From the NCBI GenBank assembly GCA_933228895.1, contig OW121855.1, forward strand, positions 39,632,698 through 39,696,697: DNA of 64,000 nucleotides, in the 5' to 3' direction. The translations under genes were made by a program, and so were the position numbers. Under the pieces are notes generated by a model. The model did no database searches. It saw nothing but the letters and a program-made list of their open reading frames with translations, and was not told where the DNA came from. Each line of letters starts with the position of its first letter. The first letter of the stretch is position 1. Origin of the DNA: Platycnemis pennipes (taxonomy: Eukaryota; Arthropoda; Insecta; Odonata; Platycnemididae). Below are positions 13,282-26,565 of the stretch, piece after piece.

Positions 13282-14925
13282 ATCATTGATCAATAACTCT
13301 AGGTTTGGTTTGACGCAGCCCTCAACTCGATTCTTCTATCGGCTAATCTCTTCATTTTTAGATATTTTTTTCTCTTTCACATCCTTCATCACTTGCTCCA
13401 AATATCTCATACAGCGCTTTATTTCCGTTGTTCCCATCCACTTGTACATTAATATTTGTCTTCATCAGAGCATCATGTCTCATGATGTAGCCGATTATGT
13501 TGTCCTATCTTCTTCTTAGGGCAATCCTAAGACTTCTCTTTTCTCCCACTCTTCTTAAGACTTCCTCGTTACTTACTCGGTCGATCCATTCAATCTTCAT
13601 TATTCTTCTGTAGCATAACATTTCGAATTCTTCCACCCTTTTCTTCTCCTCTGCTGTCATCGTCCAAGCCCCACTGCCGTAGAGAAACATACTCCAGATG
13701 TATATTCTGATGAATTGTTTCCTTATTTCTACGCTTGTATTTACAGTTGTAAGTATATTCTTCTTTTGATAGAATACCCTCTTTGCCTGGGCTATTCTAC
13801 TGACTATTCCATTATTGCTTCGTCAATCATTGGTCTCTCTGCTTCCCAGGTTATTGAAATTACTCAAGAACTCTTTCACCTATTCAATTTTTTGTTTTCC
13901 TAGCTTAATGTTGGTTTTGGCCTCTTCTCTCTTCCTGCACACCAATATCTTAGTCTTCTTCTAATTGATCTAAAGCTGATATCTGGCTTGGCCTTTCCAT
14001 GGCCATGTGAATTCTATTCAGATTCCTCTTTGTCTCTGCTATGAGTGCTATGTCTTCGGCGAATGGCAGCATGCTAATTTTTTTCCGTGGATATTCACTT
14101 TGGAAGAACTTTTTTTGATTTCATTCATGGCTTAATTAATGTAAGTAATAAACATTACGGGGGATAGTGTCCACTCTTTTCCTTATTCTTGCTTCTTTAC
14201 TGATGTGTATAGATTTCATCACAGACACATGGTTTTTATAGAAATTGTGGATAACTCTTCGTTCATTGTAAGACCCTCAAATTCCTTTCTAAAATCCAAG
14301 CTTTGAATTTCAATCCACGTTGTCAGAAGCCTTCTCTAAATCCTCAAATGCAATGAGCGTTGGTTGATCATCTTCATTCTCTTCTCTATGAGCAGCCTAA
14401 GGGCCAATATCGCTTCTCTTGTATCCTTACTTTTCCTGAACCCGAATTAATCTTCATCCAGGAACTACTCTTCTTTTCGTTCTATTCTTTGGTAAATTAT
14501 TCTTGCAAACATCTTAGATGCATGCATCGACAGGCTTATAGTTCTAAAATATTTGCATTTCTCCGCTCTCTTTTTTTTGGGAATAGGAATTATGATGTTT
14601 TCACGAGGACCCTGGGGTTCCCTCCTGTTGAATACATGTCGCAGATGGTCTCGTAAAGGGGGGTTGATGTCTTCTCTTCTGCATTTTTAATTAGTTCTGC
14701 AGGAATATCATCAATTCCAGAAGACTTATTCATGCAAAGATCTCTTACTGCTGCGTCAAATACCGATCTTAATATTGATGCTCCAATATCATCCTTTTCG
14801 ACTCCACTTTTCACTTTGATCACTTTCGTGCTGAGATTGTTTCAGTTGTATAATTCTTCCAGATATTCTTTCCATCGCTTCACTTTGTCTTCATTTTCAA
14901 TCAAAGCATATTATTTTAGAAATGA
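13282..14925 (-). mobile_element. LINE (RTE-like), 5'-truncated, RT domain to 3' end
   Basis: The best preserved LINE copy in the window, read on the minus strand from about 14925 to 13282. It starts in the region before the reverse-transcriptase fingers ('KRWKEYLEELY' near 14880), runs through the RT domain and the conserved C-terminal block, and ends near 13282 with a short tail after the terminal 'RAASNQT'-type string. Non-LTR elements copy themselves from the 3' end, so 5' truncation is expected. Frameshifts and stops show it is inactive. No clear target duplication was found. Confidence 0.85.
13505..14900 (-). pseudogene. Reverse-transcriptase pseudogene of the LINE
   Basis: Readable with frame changes. 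Near 14760-14690: 'MNKSSGIDDIPAELIKNAEE', the usual start of the RT palm region in this family. Near 14580: 'IIPIPKK'. Near 14555-14500: 'RTISLSMHASKMFARIIYQR'. Near 14440-14400: 'FGFRKSKDTREAIL'. Near 14350-14320: 'FEDLEKASDNVD'. The catalytic motif equivalent to F/YADD reads FAED (14063..14052), so one catalytic Asp position is Glu. The last block at 13690-13505 begins 'MFLYGSGAWTM' and includes 'WIDRVSNEEVLRRVGEKRSL'. Loss of a catalytic Asp plus many frame breaks make the enzyme non-functional. Confidence 0.8.
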
Positions 14926-14929
14926 ATAA

Positions 14930-17900
14930 AGACAACTTTATCCAAGTCCATTATGAGACAGTAATTGTTCCGCCGACAATCTTTTGGACATCATCCAACA
15001 TAGATGAGAACTGTCTTTGGCAGCAATATCTTTTTATGTCCTCTGTCACACTAAAAATTTAAAAAGTCAGATGATAAGTTGTTCCATATTTTAACTTGGT
15101 TTCAAAGTCAACATGTGGTTGCACCGAAATCTGACTTTTAGGAGAGTGGCTTTAAAGTAACTATGTCTGACGACAGATAATAGATGGATACCGTGCTCAA
15201 ACATTAAAAAATATAGCGCTACTCCATCCTTTTGTGGAATGGAACTATATTTTTGTTTGATATAGGGCGTATTACTGGCGAGGCACATATGATAGATTAC
15301 AGGTAATGGACGATGTATAGATTCTAATTTTTGCTTAAGTTAAACCACAATTGGTCCTAATCATACCATTATTCTTACAATTCGATTGCCATTCATTACC
15401 ATTTTGACGCTGGAAGTGGAATTGTTGGAGCATAGATATGGCATTGTTTTTATATATTTAACCACAGGAAGGCGATCAGCTAGTGTGACAGTATAAATAT
15501 AAATTTTGTTTTATCAAACCCTAAGGCTTTATGGGTTTCGTTTTTCTTTTTTGCATCGCGTCTCTTCCGAAATTCAAATTTCTCAGAAATAATGATCACG
15601 TCCTTAAAATACTAGATATCACTATGAAGTGACAGGCATCGCTGACGCTTCTTTACCGATGGCGAACAGCGTTCTCGGAAGGCCCCGTATTCGAGAAGTA
15701 GGTATTCCTCTGCGAAGGTTAAAAATAATCACCCTAAATTTTGGGGAATATGAAAGTTATTAGTTGGGGAGAATTTATCGGAACTTGAACAGGGATGCTG
15801 AAAGAAGACCCACCCAGGCATAAATCATCGTGGAGCTTTGACAGGACCTGGCGTTAATCGATACCTCTTATGACAGCCCTCTATCTCGGGTACTTTCCAA
15901 ACTTACCCACCCGTGGTATTTCCAGGATTTTACGTTCCTTTTCATCGTTTCGTGTCTTCTATCAATGTATGTTTGCTCCTAAATTTCATTCTTTTCTCTC
16001 CATATCTCCCCACGAAGTCTTCCATTTGGCGAGGGCTTTGCGGGTTTCTCTTCGCCCGTGGGTAAATTTCAGTCCAATGGCACTCTTGTTGAAAAGAGAA
16101 ACCAAATGCTCATGTGTTGTTATGGACCCTAGGAGAGGAGGATTCTCTTACACCAGGGTTCCAACGATCCTGTAATCGTGATTATTTACCTGTTATTTTA
16201 CTTTTTAATTTGTTTCTCGGTGGTGTAAATAAAAGCATTGTACTTTATGGATCCTCCTTCACTCTTAGCGTTATTCTATCACTTTCAAAAACGTAGTCAT
16301 TATATTTTTGCTTAAATCATGGAAGCTCCAGAGATAAATCTCTGTAAGCAATTCCAATAAATCTCAACTTTTCATCTCCCTTACGCAGCATTTGGGAAGC
16401 ATCCCTTTTCGAAATTGATCTTATTTTTGTAATTTGGACTTATTCTCTTTTAGTGAATCTTTCTATTGTCACAGCACCTCCCTAGCCTAGCCTAGAATCG
16501 ATGTTAATTCAGCTGCGTCCTAGTCCATTTGAACTCTTCAACCTATTTATGGTCATATTACGCACTATGTCGTAACATCCTGCCGTAATATACGTAGGCA
16601 GTTGATATTCTCGCAACCTTAGTGCTAATATTCCTCGTGATCCTCCAACCCTGTGCCGAAAGCGCATTACTAATTATTCTCATGTTCTTACCTGTTGGAT
16701 TAAATGAAGCTTGATTATTTTTCAACGCCATTGGATTTGTCAATACACTAACAATTTACGTTTCCACTTACGACCATCTTATGCCCTCTAACCTCTTTCA
16801 ACCAGTACTTGTGTAAAGGCAATGCTCAACATTCTCTCAATTCGGCCTATCGTATCTTATTCCGATTTGTCATATTGAACCATAATTTAGTCTTTAGACT
16901 CAGGTGGTGATTTCCTATGGCGGGTCTCTTATGTCTATCCTCCGTCATGTCTTCAGTATTTGTGTCAGAATTATCGCTGCTCCCTTTTAAAGAGTTTGAA
17001 GTAAGTGCAGAGATTCGGAGTAGTAATATTTACATATCATTCATTTTCTAGAACCAAAAGTGATTACTTGTACCTATTTAAATATGTTCACTACTTTACA
17101 ACCTAGGAAATTCAACTTTCAGTTCTCTAATCCACAATGCTTTCGTTCTAACCTTTATCGTATTGGTTATAAAAATTTATTGTGGATGCCCATTGAACCT
17201 GACACATCTTCAGAGGTACTACTAACTACTAACGACACTTTTATCCTTACATTTTTCTCTTGCTCTCTTATGCAACTCAAGGTATTTATTTGATCAATTA
17301 CTTACGTATTTATTAAATAGTTTTTATTTGAAAAAAACTTCTGATACGGTTAGATATATTTAAGTTTATATAGGTAACGGTTGAGTGCGTTATACTCTGT
17401 TATTATCATCTTAATGGCCATAAAGGTGTGTATAAGAAAAAGTTGCTTGTTTCCTTTAATATGAAATAATTTTTTTCTGGTAGAAAATCCTTAACTAGAT
17501 CACAATTGATTTCAAGTTTTATTTCATGTTCATTTGCTTTTGGTGGAACCAATGTTCACCGATGAGCATGGAAAGGTGGTAATAGGAAGCGGAATAGGAG
17601 ACTGACCAATGGAGAGGGTTCTTTGGAGTCCTTCCTAATGAGGGGACTCAAGTAACTCGTCTGGGGAGTGTAGCGGAGAGGAAGAGAAATGGAAATTAAT
17701 TTTTCCTTCTGATTGGTGAAAGGCGAGTCATAAGGACAAAGGGATGGGCGTTGGGTAGCGTGAGTAACGGAGGCCTCTTCTGTGGCGCCATAATGCGTAT
17801 AGCTCCGTCTTTGTCAAGTGGAGGAATCTCAAAGGAGAAAGTTGACCTTGCACAGGCAGGTCAAAATGCGAGAGATGACGGTGGTGTGGCGTACTTCTGT

Positions 17901-20900
17901 TACGAATGGGTGCACGTGGTGGTGACAGAAGCTGTTAATTATGTCTATATTGTTGTCGATATTTATTATTGCTAATTATATTTACGATTGCCAAGGTACT
18001 ATGTTAACATAACAGTTATTAACAGTACTAAGCATGAAAAAGAACATCGTGTGATGTAATGGACAGAAAAAATATTCTCATTAATAAATAATATAGACCA
18101 GAAGAGTTAAAAATAATTAATAATGCAATCTTGTACACAATATTGCATAACAGTAGTCATGTGCTTGTATGTTGGAATGTTTTGGTCAATAACGTCCTTG
18201 AGTCTGATCCGAATAAGTTATTTAATAAAAGTTTATTCTTGCGTAACTTTGTGGCCGACACGTTCTCCGAAGACGATAAAACTATATTAGTATAATTGGT
18301 TTGGAATATTAAAGCTCCATTTCAATTGATATGTACGGCTTAGTTTGGTACGCAAGGTAAAATCAGATAGGAAAATAGTGAAACAGAGAGTTCCAAAAAT
18401 TTTTCCGAATGTAGTAAGAGGCCATAATATATTAAAACAAAGAAGCTCTGGTGATAAATAGGATAGACAATGTGTCACTCTCTCTTTTTGTATGCTTTCT
18501 TGATAATATATGTAAACCATTTATTTTTCATAAGATAACTGTCAAGAAACTTCATACATTTGTACATGTATGTGCCCGCAACACTGGGTGATGGCTTTTC
18601 AAGGGCTGATGAACAGCTTGTATTGCTATTGCAATACTACAATGAATCCCATATAATTTAGAATTTCAGATTAGCGGCAGAACCGCAGTCTAGTTATGAA
18701 CAAAATGTTTTATTCCATGGCAATAATGCAATGAGGTGCCAACCAAAAATTTTGACCTTTGACATTAATGCATGATTGGTGTAAGTTCACTCACTGCCGC
18801 GTAACCTTGCGGTAGCTTGCAGGACACAATGCAGGGATAAGTAGAATAGAATATGCCGATGTTCAAATACACGCAATACATTTGTTAAGCTCTTAGCTGC
18901 ATTTATTATTTAAGGTGGTTCGGCAGCTGATGATATAATAACCGTAATGCAACTAAGATAAGATTAAGAGAAACACAACATCCATGCCCGGCGTGAGATT
19001 ATCAACCGCTACCTTAGGCAGGGCTAATTGTTAGATGGGAGTAACTTACCCCAGTAAGGGCGTCAATCAATCCATAAAGTTATATAGTATGTATATACCT
19101 ATTTATCCATGAACCATTGTGTTGGTAGGCCGGTATTACAGGACAGCCTGAGATTTCAGGCGTGTATTCCAAAGACAAATTAATATTTTAGGAGACTTAG
19201 AAAACGAAATACCAATGATGTGAATTTACGGTCGTTTAAATGGTGTAATTTACATCAAAAATAAATATAATTTTCTCCAAAAAACAGTGGTGAAAAAAAT
19301 CATATATTATGCTAAAATAATATCATGAAATATTCATATACTGCTGTGTCGCATGCGATCTCTCGGCAGTAATGTGTTCAATTATTTAAACGTTAATTTA
19401 TTTTTATTTGAAATGTCACTTCGATCCGTACTCTAAAACTAAACTAGGGGAATTTAGCGCGATTATGGAGAACTTTTCGGATTTTTGTGTCGATTTGAAC
19501 GTACGTATAAGGAATTAATTCTTCCTGCTGTGGATGACTGACTATAAATACCCTGATAGCAAAAACTAAAATCTTTTACTTGCTTACTACTGCATTTAAT
19601 TGCAATTTGTTTGCTTTTAGACCTATCTTTCCCTTACAATACTAGTTTAAGCATTAGTTTGCATCACCTGAGCACAGCAAATTTTCTGCAATGTCAATAA
19701 ATTCATGTGGAAAAATAATTCTTACCTAAAGCACGTAAAATGAAAGCAACGAATACTAAAGTACGAGAAAAACAAATTGTTAAAAAAATCTGCTCATTTT
19801 CTCTGCACCCTACTCTGCCACGGTAACTTTCCTCCTTGGCATGGTTAAGTCCTTTTCTACAATTAACCATCCTATCGCACCGTAAGGACTGGTTAGAAGC
19901 GTATTTTTAGCTTAAATGTGATTATGATGTTTGGAATATCAGTACTATCAGTTATGCCCTCTGATTGCTGCTTGTGAGCTTGACAAAGTAATGGGAAAAA
20001 TAGGATAAAACAGAAATTTCAATTGTATTTAAAGCCTATTCAGTCATTACAAGTGGATGTATAGATTGTAATTATAGTATTAATCTTTTATTGATAATTA
20101 CATCATTAATTTTTTATGTTGAGGGCTTGTTGTTTTGCTAAGGATAGAATAAAAGTAATGTTTCCAACATCTCTATATGACATGTAAGGTTCGAGATTAA
20201 TTATCATGTGTGTGCTAACTCAGAATATGCAAGGCTAGTCACGTGAAAAGTGCCAATAACTTGATTTCCTTGATTTCCTCATAAAAAGTGTGTGTACAGT
20301 TATGGAATGGACCACTAGTCATTCAGCTATCCGGAATAGCCTATGGTTATGAGTTTTAGGTGCCTATGTTTCTAATCCAACTCATGAAAATTTAAGCGTG
20401 GAAAAATACGGTTACGGGTACGGTGGTACGGGTTTAATGGGGTAGTTTTCATCAGTTTTAACATCCAATGAGTGGAGCAAATTGTGCTTCACCGTCGTGT
20501 TCAGCAAATTGTCCGCGAGTGGTTAAAGGTGCAGTTTTGACCGGGAGTAGAAGAAATTTTAAGCAATGAGTCCGAGTAAAGTGAGTAAAATGTTTTTGAA
20601 GCAGAATAAAACAATGATGTGTGAGAGGAAATGAAATTTTGGATGGATAAAAGAATAAAATTCATTAAGATGTGTGTGAATTTATATGAGAAACGAATCG
20701 TGGGGTGTATTTTTATCACACATAAATTATTTTACCTTGAGTGTATTTTAAAGTATTAATATATACTTGATAACGGGGATTTTTAGGTCCCTATGATACT
20801 CGTAGTGGGAAAAAAGATTCATAATTATTTTAAATTCTTATATCTGTTAATTACAAGAACTCTGGAGAGTGTAATGCCATTTGGAAAAGTTGTGATTCTG

Positions 20901-22115
20901 GTATCCAATTATGTTTTTAAATTTTATTTTAATTTGAGCAATAAAAACCTTTCACGGACAGATTTTTCTTAAAATCTTATGACAAATGTGAAAAATGTAA
21001 CTCCTACTAATGATGCACTTCACATTCCGTTGGAATGGTATTCCATAGGTGATACTATTGCTCCAATCTTCGCCTCTTTTCGAAGAAATTTTCTCTCTAT
21101 ATTTTTTGATCGATTTCTAGTAAGAAAGTAATTGTACATTCTAATCCTTAACATCATTGAATAGGATTGAAGCGCTATAAGAAATATAGTTGAGATTTTT
21201 AGTAGCATTTGAACATCAGTTAATGGTATCAATCATCGATTTTTTAAATTTACGAACGTTACGTCATCTTTCTGGCCGCTTCTATACAATCTCACTTTCA
21301 ATCACTGTAAATATTACATTTTTGATCAGTATTTAATCATCGAATGTAAATATCTTGAAGTTCAAAATTCATCTTGTTTTACCTCAACCAAGCGTGTTGT
21401 CAGTACTGATCACTAAAAATAATTGAGTGATATGCAAAAAAGCTTACTGTATTTGCTACGCAGTCTTTAAAGGTTAGTCTAATGCGATGTTAAATCACCC
21501 GTAGTTTAATTATTGGTCAGATGTAGCCACAAATTAAAAGGTCATGAACTCCTTCCCAGTGAAAGCGTGTTTTTCTTCAGTTAAAAAATATTTGAGAAAA
21601 TGTGCGAGTAAGTTTTCTCCTGGATTCTGAAGATTACCAAATGGCTATTTTTTACTTTTTCATGTCAAAATATTTAATATTTTATTTTTCATTTCCGCAT
21701 TTTGTTGACGTTTTCCTAGATTTTACGGCCCCGCATCAGAGCTTTTGTTTGTTCTCGGGCCACGATTTTTTTTGGGGAGAAATGTAACTAAACCGTAATT
21801 AAAATACATTGATAAATTAAAACTTGCATGGGGAGAGAGATGCAACCTATATGGAATCGTCGCTATGTGCGTGACCGCAGGTAATTATATTTTTAAAATT
21901 AATTCGGAAAAAAGTTGTATGTACCACACCGGCATCTAGCGGGTGCCTTGAATGATACGGAAACGTGTTATGGGCTGCACATCATGCCCACAGAAACTAA
22001 ACATATACTTCCACAGACTTAAATGTTAACGCATAATCCCAGGGTTGAATGTATCCGAAGGTAGACAACTTGGGATATCGGACAACCAGAAGAAGAACGT
22101 ATGTACTTTATTCTT
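14930..22115. other. AT-rich region, nothing recognised
   Basis: Over 7 kb with no supported gene or transposon end. A mildly GC-richer, gene-like looking patch at 15640-16170 has open frames without recognisable domains. Small sequence curiosities (for example repeated CTAGC near 16483-16500) are too short to call. Ancient degraded repeats may be present but are not recognisable by eye. Confidence 0.35.
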
Positions 22116-22119
22116 AAAT

Positions 22120-22490
22120 CACTAACTTAGCACCTATGGTGGACCTTTACAATACATACAATCAGAATATCAACGTACATGAGTAATTTCTTAGTTACAC
22201 AGCGGATGCAATTATTCACCGCGTCACTATATTCACATAGGCTTGCGCGCAAGGTTGGACTTATCCACGCGATCGAAAAATCGAGTTTATTTCCGGCGTC
22301 GCTGACGTCACCGAATTTTTCTGCGGATTCAGATTCCGGAAGTTTCAGTAATTCATTCCACATGAGGTTTTGAGATACGTCCGTCAAAATATTGACTATA
22401 TTTTTACCCAAAAGCAAAATGTCGGTGGAAAATAGTCCGCCATGCCCTATCAACAGAGCTAATGCATAAATCAAATCGTAAATCAATTAC
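22120..22490. promoter_or_regulatory. CpG-bearing patch with CRE and ETS-like sites; uncharacterised 119-codon frame on minus strand
   Basis: Within an AT-rich setting this patch has a perfect cAMP-response palindrome TGACGTCA (22303-22310), a TTCCGGAA core (about 22334-22341), another CCGG next to the CRE, and a minus-strand ATGGCGGAC (22443..22435). Clustered CRE and ETS sites with ATGGCGG are typical of housekeeping promoters. The same stretch is open on the minus strand for 119 codons (22486..22127); the peptide has a hydrophobic start and no motif I recognise. I cannot tell a promoter from an exon, and either may be chance. Confidence 0.3.
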
Positions 22491-22686
22491 AAATACGATT
22501 TGCCAAAAAATAAGTTTTTTTCTGTGGAAAACTGTCACCCTTTATTCCGTAAAGTTACTACAAAAGGTTCTTCAATCTCTTCATTTCGGATGTTTTCGAC
22601 GAAAACTCAATTCCCTCGTTTTTTATATATTTTGTTCAAAATGAAGCCCTAGCATATTGTTAATGCGCGATAATAGTGAAAAATGA

Positions 22687-22703
22687 AATCATACCTTACA
22701 TGT
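22687..22703 (+). repeat. Target-site duplication, left copy (17 bp)
   Basis: AATCATACCTTACATGT, identical to 23257-23273. Seventeen identical bases at both ends of the octamer-rich insertion are best explained as a target duplication. Confidence 0.85.
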
Positions 22704-23256
22704 TAGTTAGAGGGACCGTAGAAATACCCCTTTGCGGGGGTTCTTCCGGGTCTACCAACTAACCGCGCTTCCCGTTAGGGAAACACAGGGGGGCGCCTGA
22801 GCAGAGCTCTTAATCCCCCTTTTTGCGCCGGTGCTTCAAAGAATCAGCATCGATGACTCGGCCGCTTTCTCGTTGCCTCTTTGCCTCGTCCTCTTCATCC
22901 ATTTCCTCGTTGCCTCTTTGCCTCGTTGCCTCGTCCTCTTCAGTTTCAACTTTTTGCCTCGTTGCCTCGTTGCCTCTTCCTCTCCATGAGCTCGCTCTCG
23001 AGCTGCTGTTTTTGCTGCTGTTGCCTCGTTTTCCGCACACTTCGTAGCATCTCGTTGCCTCGCACATCGTGCAGTGTCTTACGTTGCCTCTTTGCCTCGT
23101 TGCCTCTCACACAGTGTGTTTCAGGCTACTTCCGTTGCCTCGTTGCCTCGTTCTTAGAGGGTACCCATGTCACACTTAAGGTCCCAAGTTAATGGGACCA
23201 CCAGCGAAGTTACTAAGCTAAGAGCTTACTAAGCTAAGCACTAAGAAGTTACTAAG
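22704..23256. mobile_element. 553-bp non-autonomous insertion with octamer repeats
   Basis: Bounded by perfect 17-bp direct repeats. The left end carries an imperfect foldback (TTAGTT at 22703-22708 with AACTAA at 22757-22762; stem of roughly 28 nt with mismatches). The middle (about 22870-23160) has about fifteen TTGCCTC units, in places as uninterrupted GTTGCCTC octamers. The right end is a string of ACTAAGCTAAG-like units (about 23209-23256), like the simple tandem tails of some retroposons. A long target duplication plus a tandem tail suggests insertion by LINE machinery, in plus orientation. Open frames on both strands follow the octamer (the minus frame repeats EATRQRGN) and are not genes. 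I know no named family with this structure. Confidence 0.7.
22870..23160 (+). repeat. Degenerate GTTGCCTC tandem repeat
   Basis: About fifteen copies of TTGCCTC, spaced by 8 bp in the best runs and by CTCTT- or CTG-rich interruptions elsewhere. It lies inside the 553-bp insertion. Confidence 0.85.
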
Positions 23257-23273
23257 AATCATACCTTACATGT
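23257..23273 (+). repeat. Target-site duplication, right copy (17 bp)
   Basis: Identical to 22687-22703; see the enclosed insertion. Confidence 0.85.
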
Positions 23274-23279
23274 ACCAAT

Positions 23280-26200
23280 AACAGGAGAGTCACCATGCGA
23301 AGTATCGATTTCCAGACTGAACATTATTGGGATTTTGGTCAGCTTTTTTTGATTTCAGCCCAGTACGCGTTAGTGCAGCTTCAGTGAGGTATTACTGATT
23401 CACAAACGGAATGAGACGCTATTATAGCCGGGTAAGCGTTTGGAATATTTTTCTGTTATATTTATTTCTCTCTCGAGAAAACAAAACGCCAAGGGTAATT
23501 TTGCGTAGCGCGGAACAATGCCACAGGAGCCCTGAAACTGAAAATGGCTACAGAATTTATTTTTATTTTTGCCGGAGTCTAAGAAGAATAGGTGGTTATG
23601 ACTTTAACTGTCCGAAACATGAGTGTTACACGCAAAGGAATCGTAGAGTTTTACATCATTAGTAGTTTCGCATCAGTAGATGCGAGTATGATGCGTTAAC
23701 TTTAAACTGGAAAGAAAATTTAATTCAAGCATTTACATTTTAGCGCTACATAATATGTAATTATTTTTTTAATCGAGGTTAAATCGATTTAAAAAAAATC
23801 ATCCATCAAGTTAGCAAATTTCCCAAAGGATTTTAAACATCATTTCCTGCTTTCTTCAAACTGTTTCCTGTATTATTATAATATTTACTTTAATACTCAT
23901 TCAAAAGTGTGTTGCATATATTGATGTATTTTCCGACTTCATTTGCATACTTGTCTTTTGTACTAAAAATTAATCCATTTATGTTCTGAAATAATAGACA
24001 AAAATACGAATCAGACTTCTAATGGAAATTTTTGGCCTCTGAATGACACACTATTGGGATGGAGCTTATCAACCAAGGTTTTAAAACAATGAATTAGTGT
24101 GAATTGTTTTGTTTGTAGCGTTTTCTGAAAACAAACTCTATGAACGTTGAACTGTCGTCATTAACCTCTCAATAAAGGGATATTTATTTCAATTTTCAGC
24201 AATACGCATACGTCGGAGTGTAAAAATACGGCATCCATATCCAAGATGAGGGAAATCGCTACATTTTGCCTGTCTGGGTGGCGCGTTACTATTCTGTCAA
24301 AACATTAACTTAATGTATTCATCTTTAGGTCTGTCAAAGGCTTCGGTTCAGCTAACTCACTCTTCTTTCTCCCCGTTTCCCTTTCTATCTTTCCCATTAC
24401 TTCAATCTCCCTACCTATAACCATGCTTTGCGTCTATCACACACTCCATGTTAATGATTAACGATGTTTTCTTCCCGTCTTAACGTCCCGGTTTGCTCGT
24501 CTCATCGATTCTCTCCTCAGTAAAAATACTTGATTATATTAGCGTAACTTTCTTTAACACCGTGCTGCAAAACTATTTCACCTCTCCGGCACAAGGTGGT
24601 GTACCATTCGTGGGGCTCCTTCTTGCAGCTTGTGATACTGGTCGTCTTTCCAGGAGTACTCGTTTTCCTGTACAACTGATTGGGCACTTCCAAAAATGGT
24701 AACCACATTGTCCACAGCATCAAGCCAATATATAATAAATAAATTAGACATAATTTTCTATTTTAGTGGGCATAACCCCCAAAGTCAACTAGAAGTCTCT
24801 GAAATTAACAATTAGTTTTGAAGCTTTGCATCCGCTTAGGAGTGGACACAAGTTATAATCTTTTCTGCGTGCATTTCTGCGATAAGGATGCACTTAGATA
24901 ATGCCGATGGAAAAGTGCCCAAAATATTTTTATGGATATATTGTATTGTTACCCACTGAACGTGCTCTCATCGTTTAATAATGTTCCTCGTTTCTAGCTT
25001 TTTGGCACGAAAGATACGCATTTCAGCGTAACGTAAATTAATATAGCGTAAAAACAGCTTTCAGAAGAACTCTGCCCACACATGGGTTTGGGAGTCAGGA
25101 GTTGAAAATAATGTTCAATAATTTTTCTTATTAACGTTAACTTTTACGCATTTGAACTAAATGTAGAGAGTTCTGTTATTAGATTATTTTTACTTGTGGT
25201 CAATATTTGACTCTATATGATAGCGAATGTCTTTTATGAAACAAAAGTTTCATGCATATGCGATGAAATCCCTCTGCCACAAGCCTTCGCAGCTATTGAA
25301 ATATTGCTCTTTATGTAGATAATCACTTGCGATTATCTAATCCCATTTTGTGCCACTCTCTGTATTGGATCAATGAAATAATGATCTTTATGCTCATTTA
25401 TCTTCGTCGCTGATGATTCAACCCATAAGCCAAGTGTAAATGTTTTTCCTATTAAATCATATTCAGATTCATGTGGTTTAGATTTTTTCTCTTTTTTGTC
25501 GCCAAGAAGATCTAGTCTACTTTATTTTGCATTTAAATTTTATTAAATTTTGAAATGAAAGTGGACCTCATCGCGATGCGCTTTGATATTATTTATAGCA
25601 TTATGGCTAGTGTAGGTTTTGATGTGGTATCCCTATACTTTGTATTGTATAATTGCATACACTCCATCTCTATGCCGAATATCTGTTCAAATCACTACAC
25701 TTTCAGTCTCTCTTCATACGATTGAATCTTTTTTTTCTACCTACCTCTTCCCTACTTCCCATAATTCTAACTTTGAGAACGATTTTATCTCGTTGTCTCT
25801 TATTGCCTGTTCCAGTCACCGCTCTTTCCTTCTCATAATGCTGATAAAATCTGGAAAAATTAATAATAATGTGAAATTTTAACACAATATGCTGTCAACA
25901 CTGCTTCATGTTAAAGCCTTTAAAAACGAAATATGGATTGCATGTTGTAAATTTGCACTCTTTTGAAAATCTTTCATTGCACAAGTTGCACTCCCTCAGC
26001 TCCGTTGTGTTTCTCCTGACGTAATTGCGGAGAGAATTCGTAGATTTAATCGCCAATACATGCCTTCACTTCCATGGAGTTCATATTGCGCATGAAGGTG
26101 GGCAAAGTTATTTGTATGAAGGTCGAAACATGTGTAATCTTTCCACCTGAAGCAACCGTAAATACTCAGAGGTTGCGCGATCGTCCTGATGCCTTTCCTG

Positions 26201-26430
26201 CGTGAAAGGTAATAGCCGTCCCACCATTCTTCCCTCCTTATTTATTTACACAGTTTTTCTCCCCTTGCGTCAACCAATTGTGTAATATGTCAGAGAGCTT
26301 AATGCGGTCAGAAATAATACTTCCAGGTGCTGCTTGACTGTCGTTTTCCATTGAATCCAGGACGCGGGTCACCCAACGGCTTTGAAACAGAGCATTAAGA
26401 AAAAAATATGAATGACGTCCCTTTCTCTCC
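23280..26430. other. AT-rich region, nothing recognised
   Basis: No supported gene. A short minus-strand stretch about 24720-24550 reads as a compact peptide, but I could not match it to any family and it has no clear boundaries. Confidence 0.35.
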
Positions 26431-26565
26431 ACCCTCTCTTATCCAAGTTCCCTGCCGCGAGAGCCTGGGCCGCGAAACGGAAGACATGGGTATAATGGAG
26501 GATTAAAAATATAATTACGTCACGAGGTTGAGGAGAATATGTAAAGGAAAAAAAAGGCATGAGCG

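Noticed and set aside
22870..23160. CRISPR-like array
   Set aside because: Units are 8 bp with no spacers of constant length, and the genome is eukaryotic.
22810..23192. Open frames on both strands across the octamer repeat
   Set aside because: The peptides simply repeat the 8-bp DNA unit (8 residues per 24 bases) and belong to the inserted repeat.
24517..24723. Compact minus-strand peptide near 24.6 kb
   Set aside because: Vaguely protein-like but I could not tie it to any family; no boundaries, splice sites or neighbours support it.
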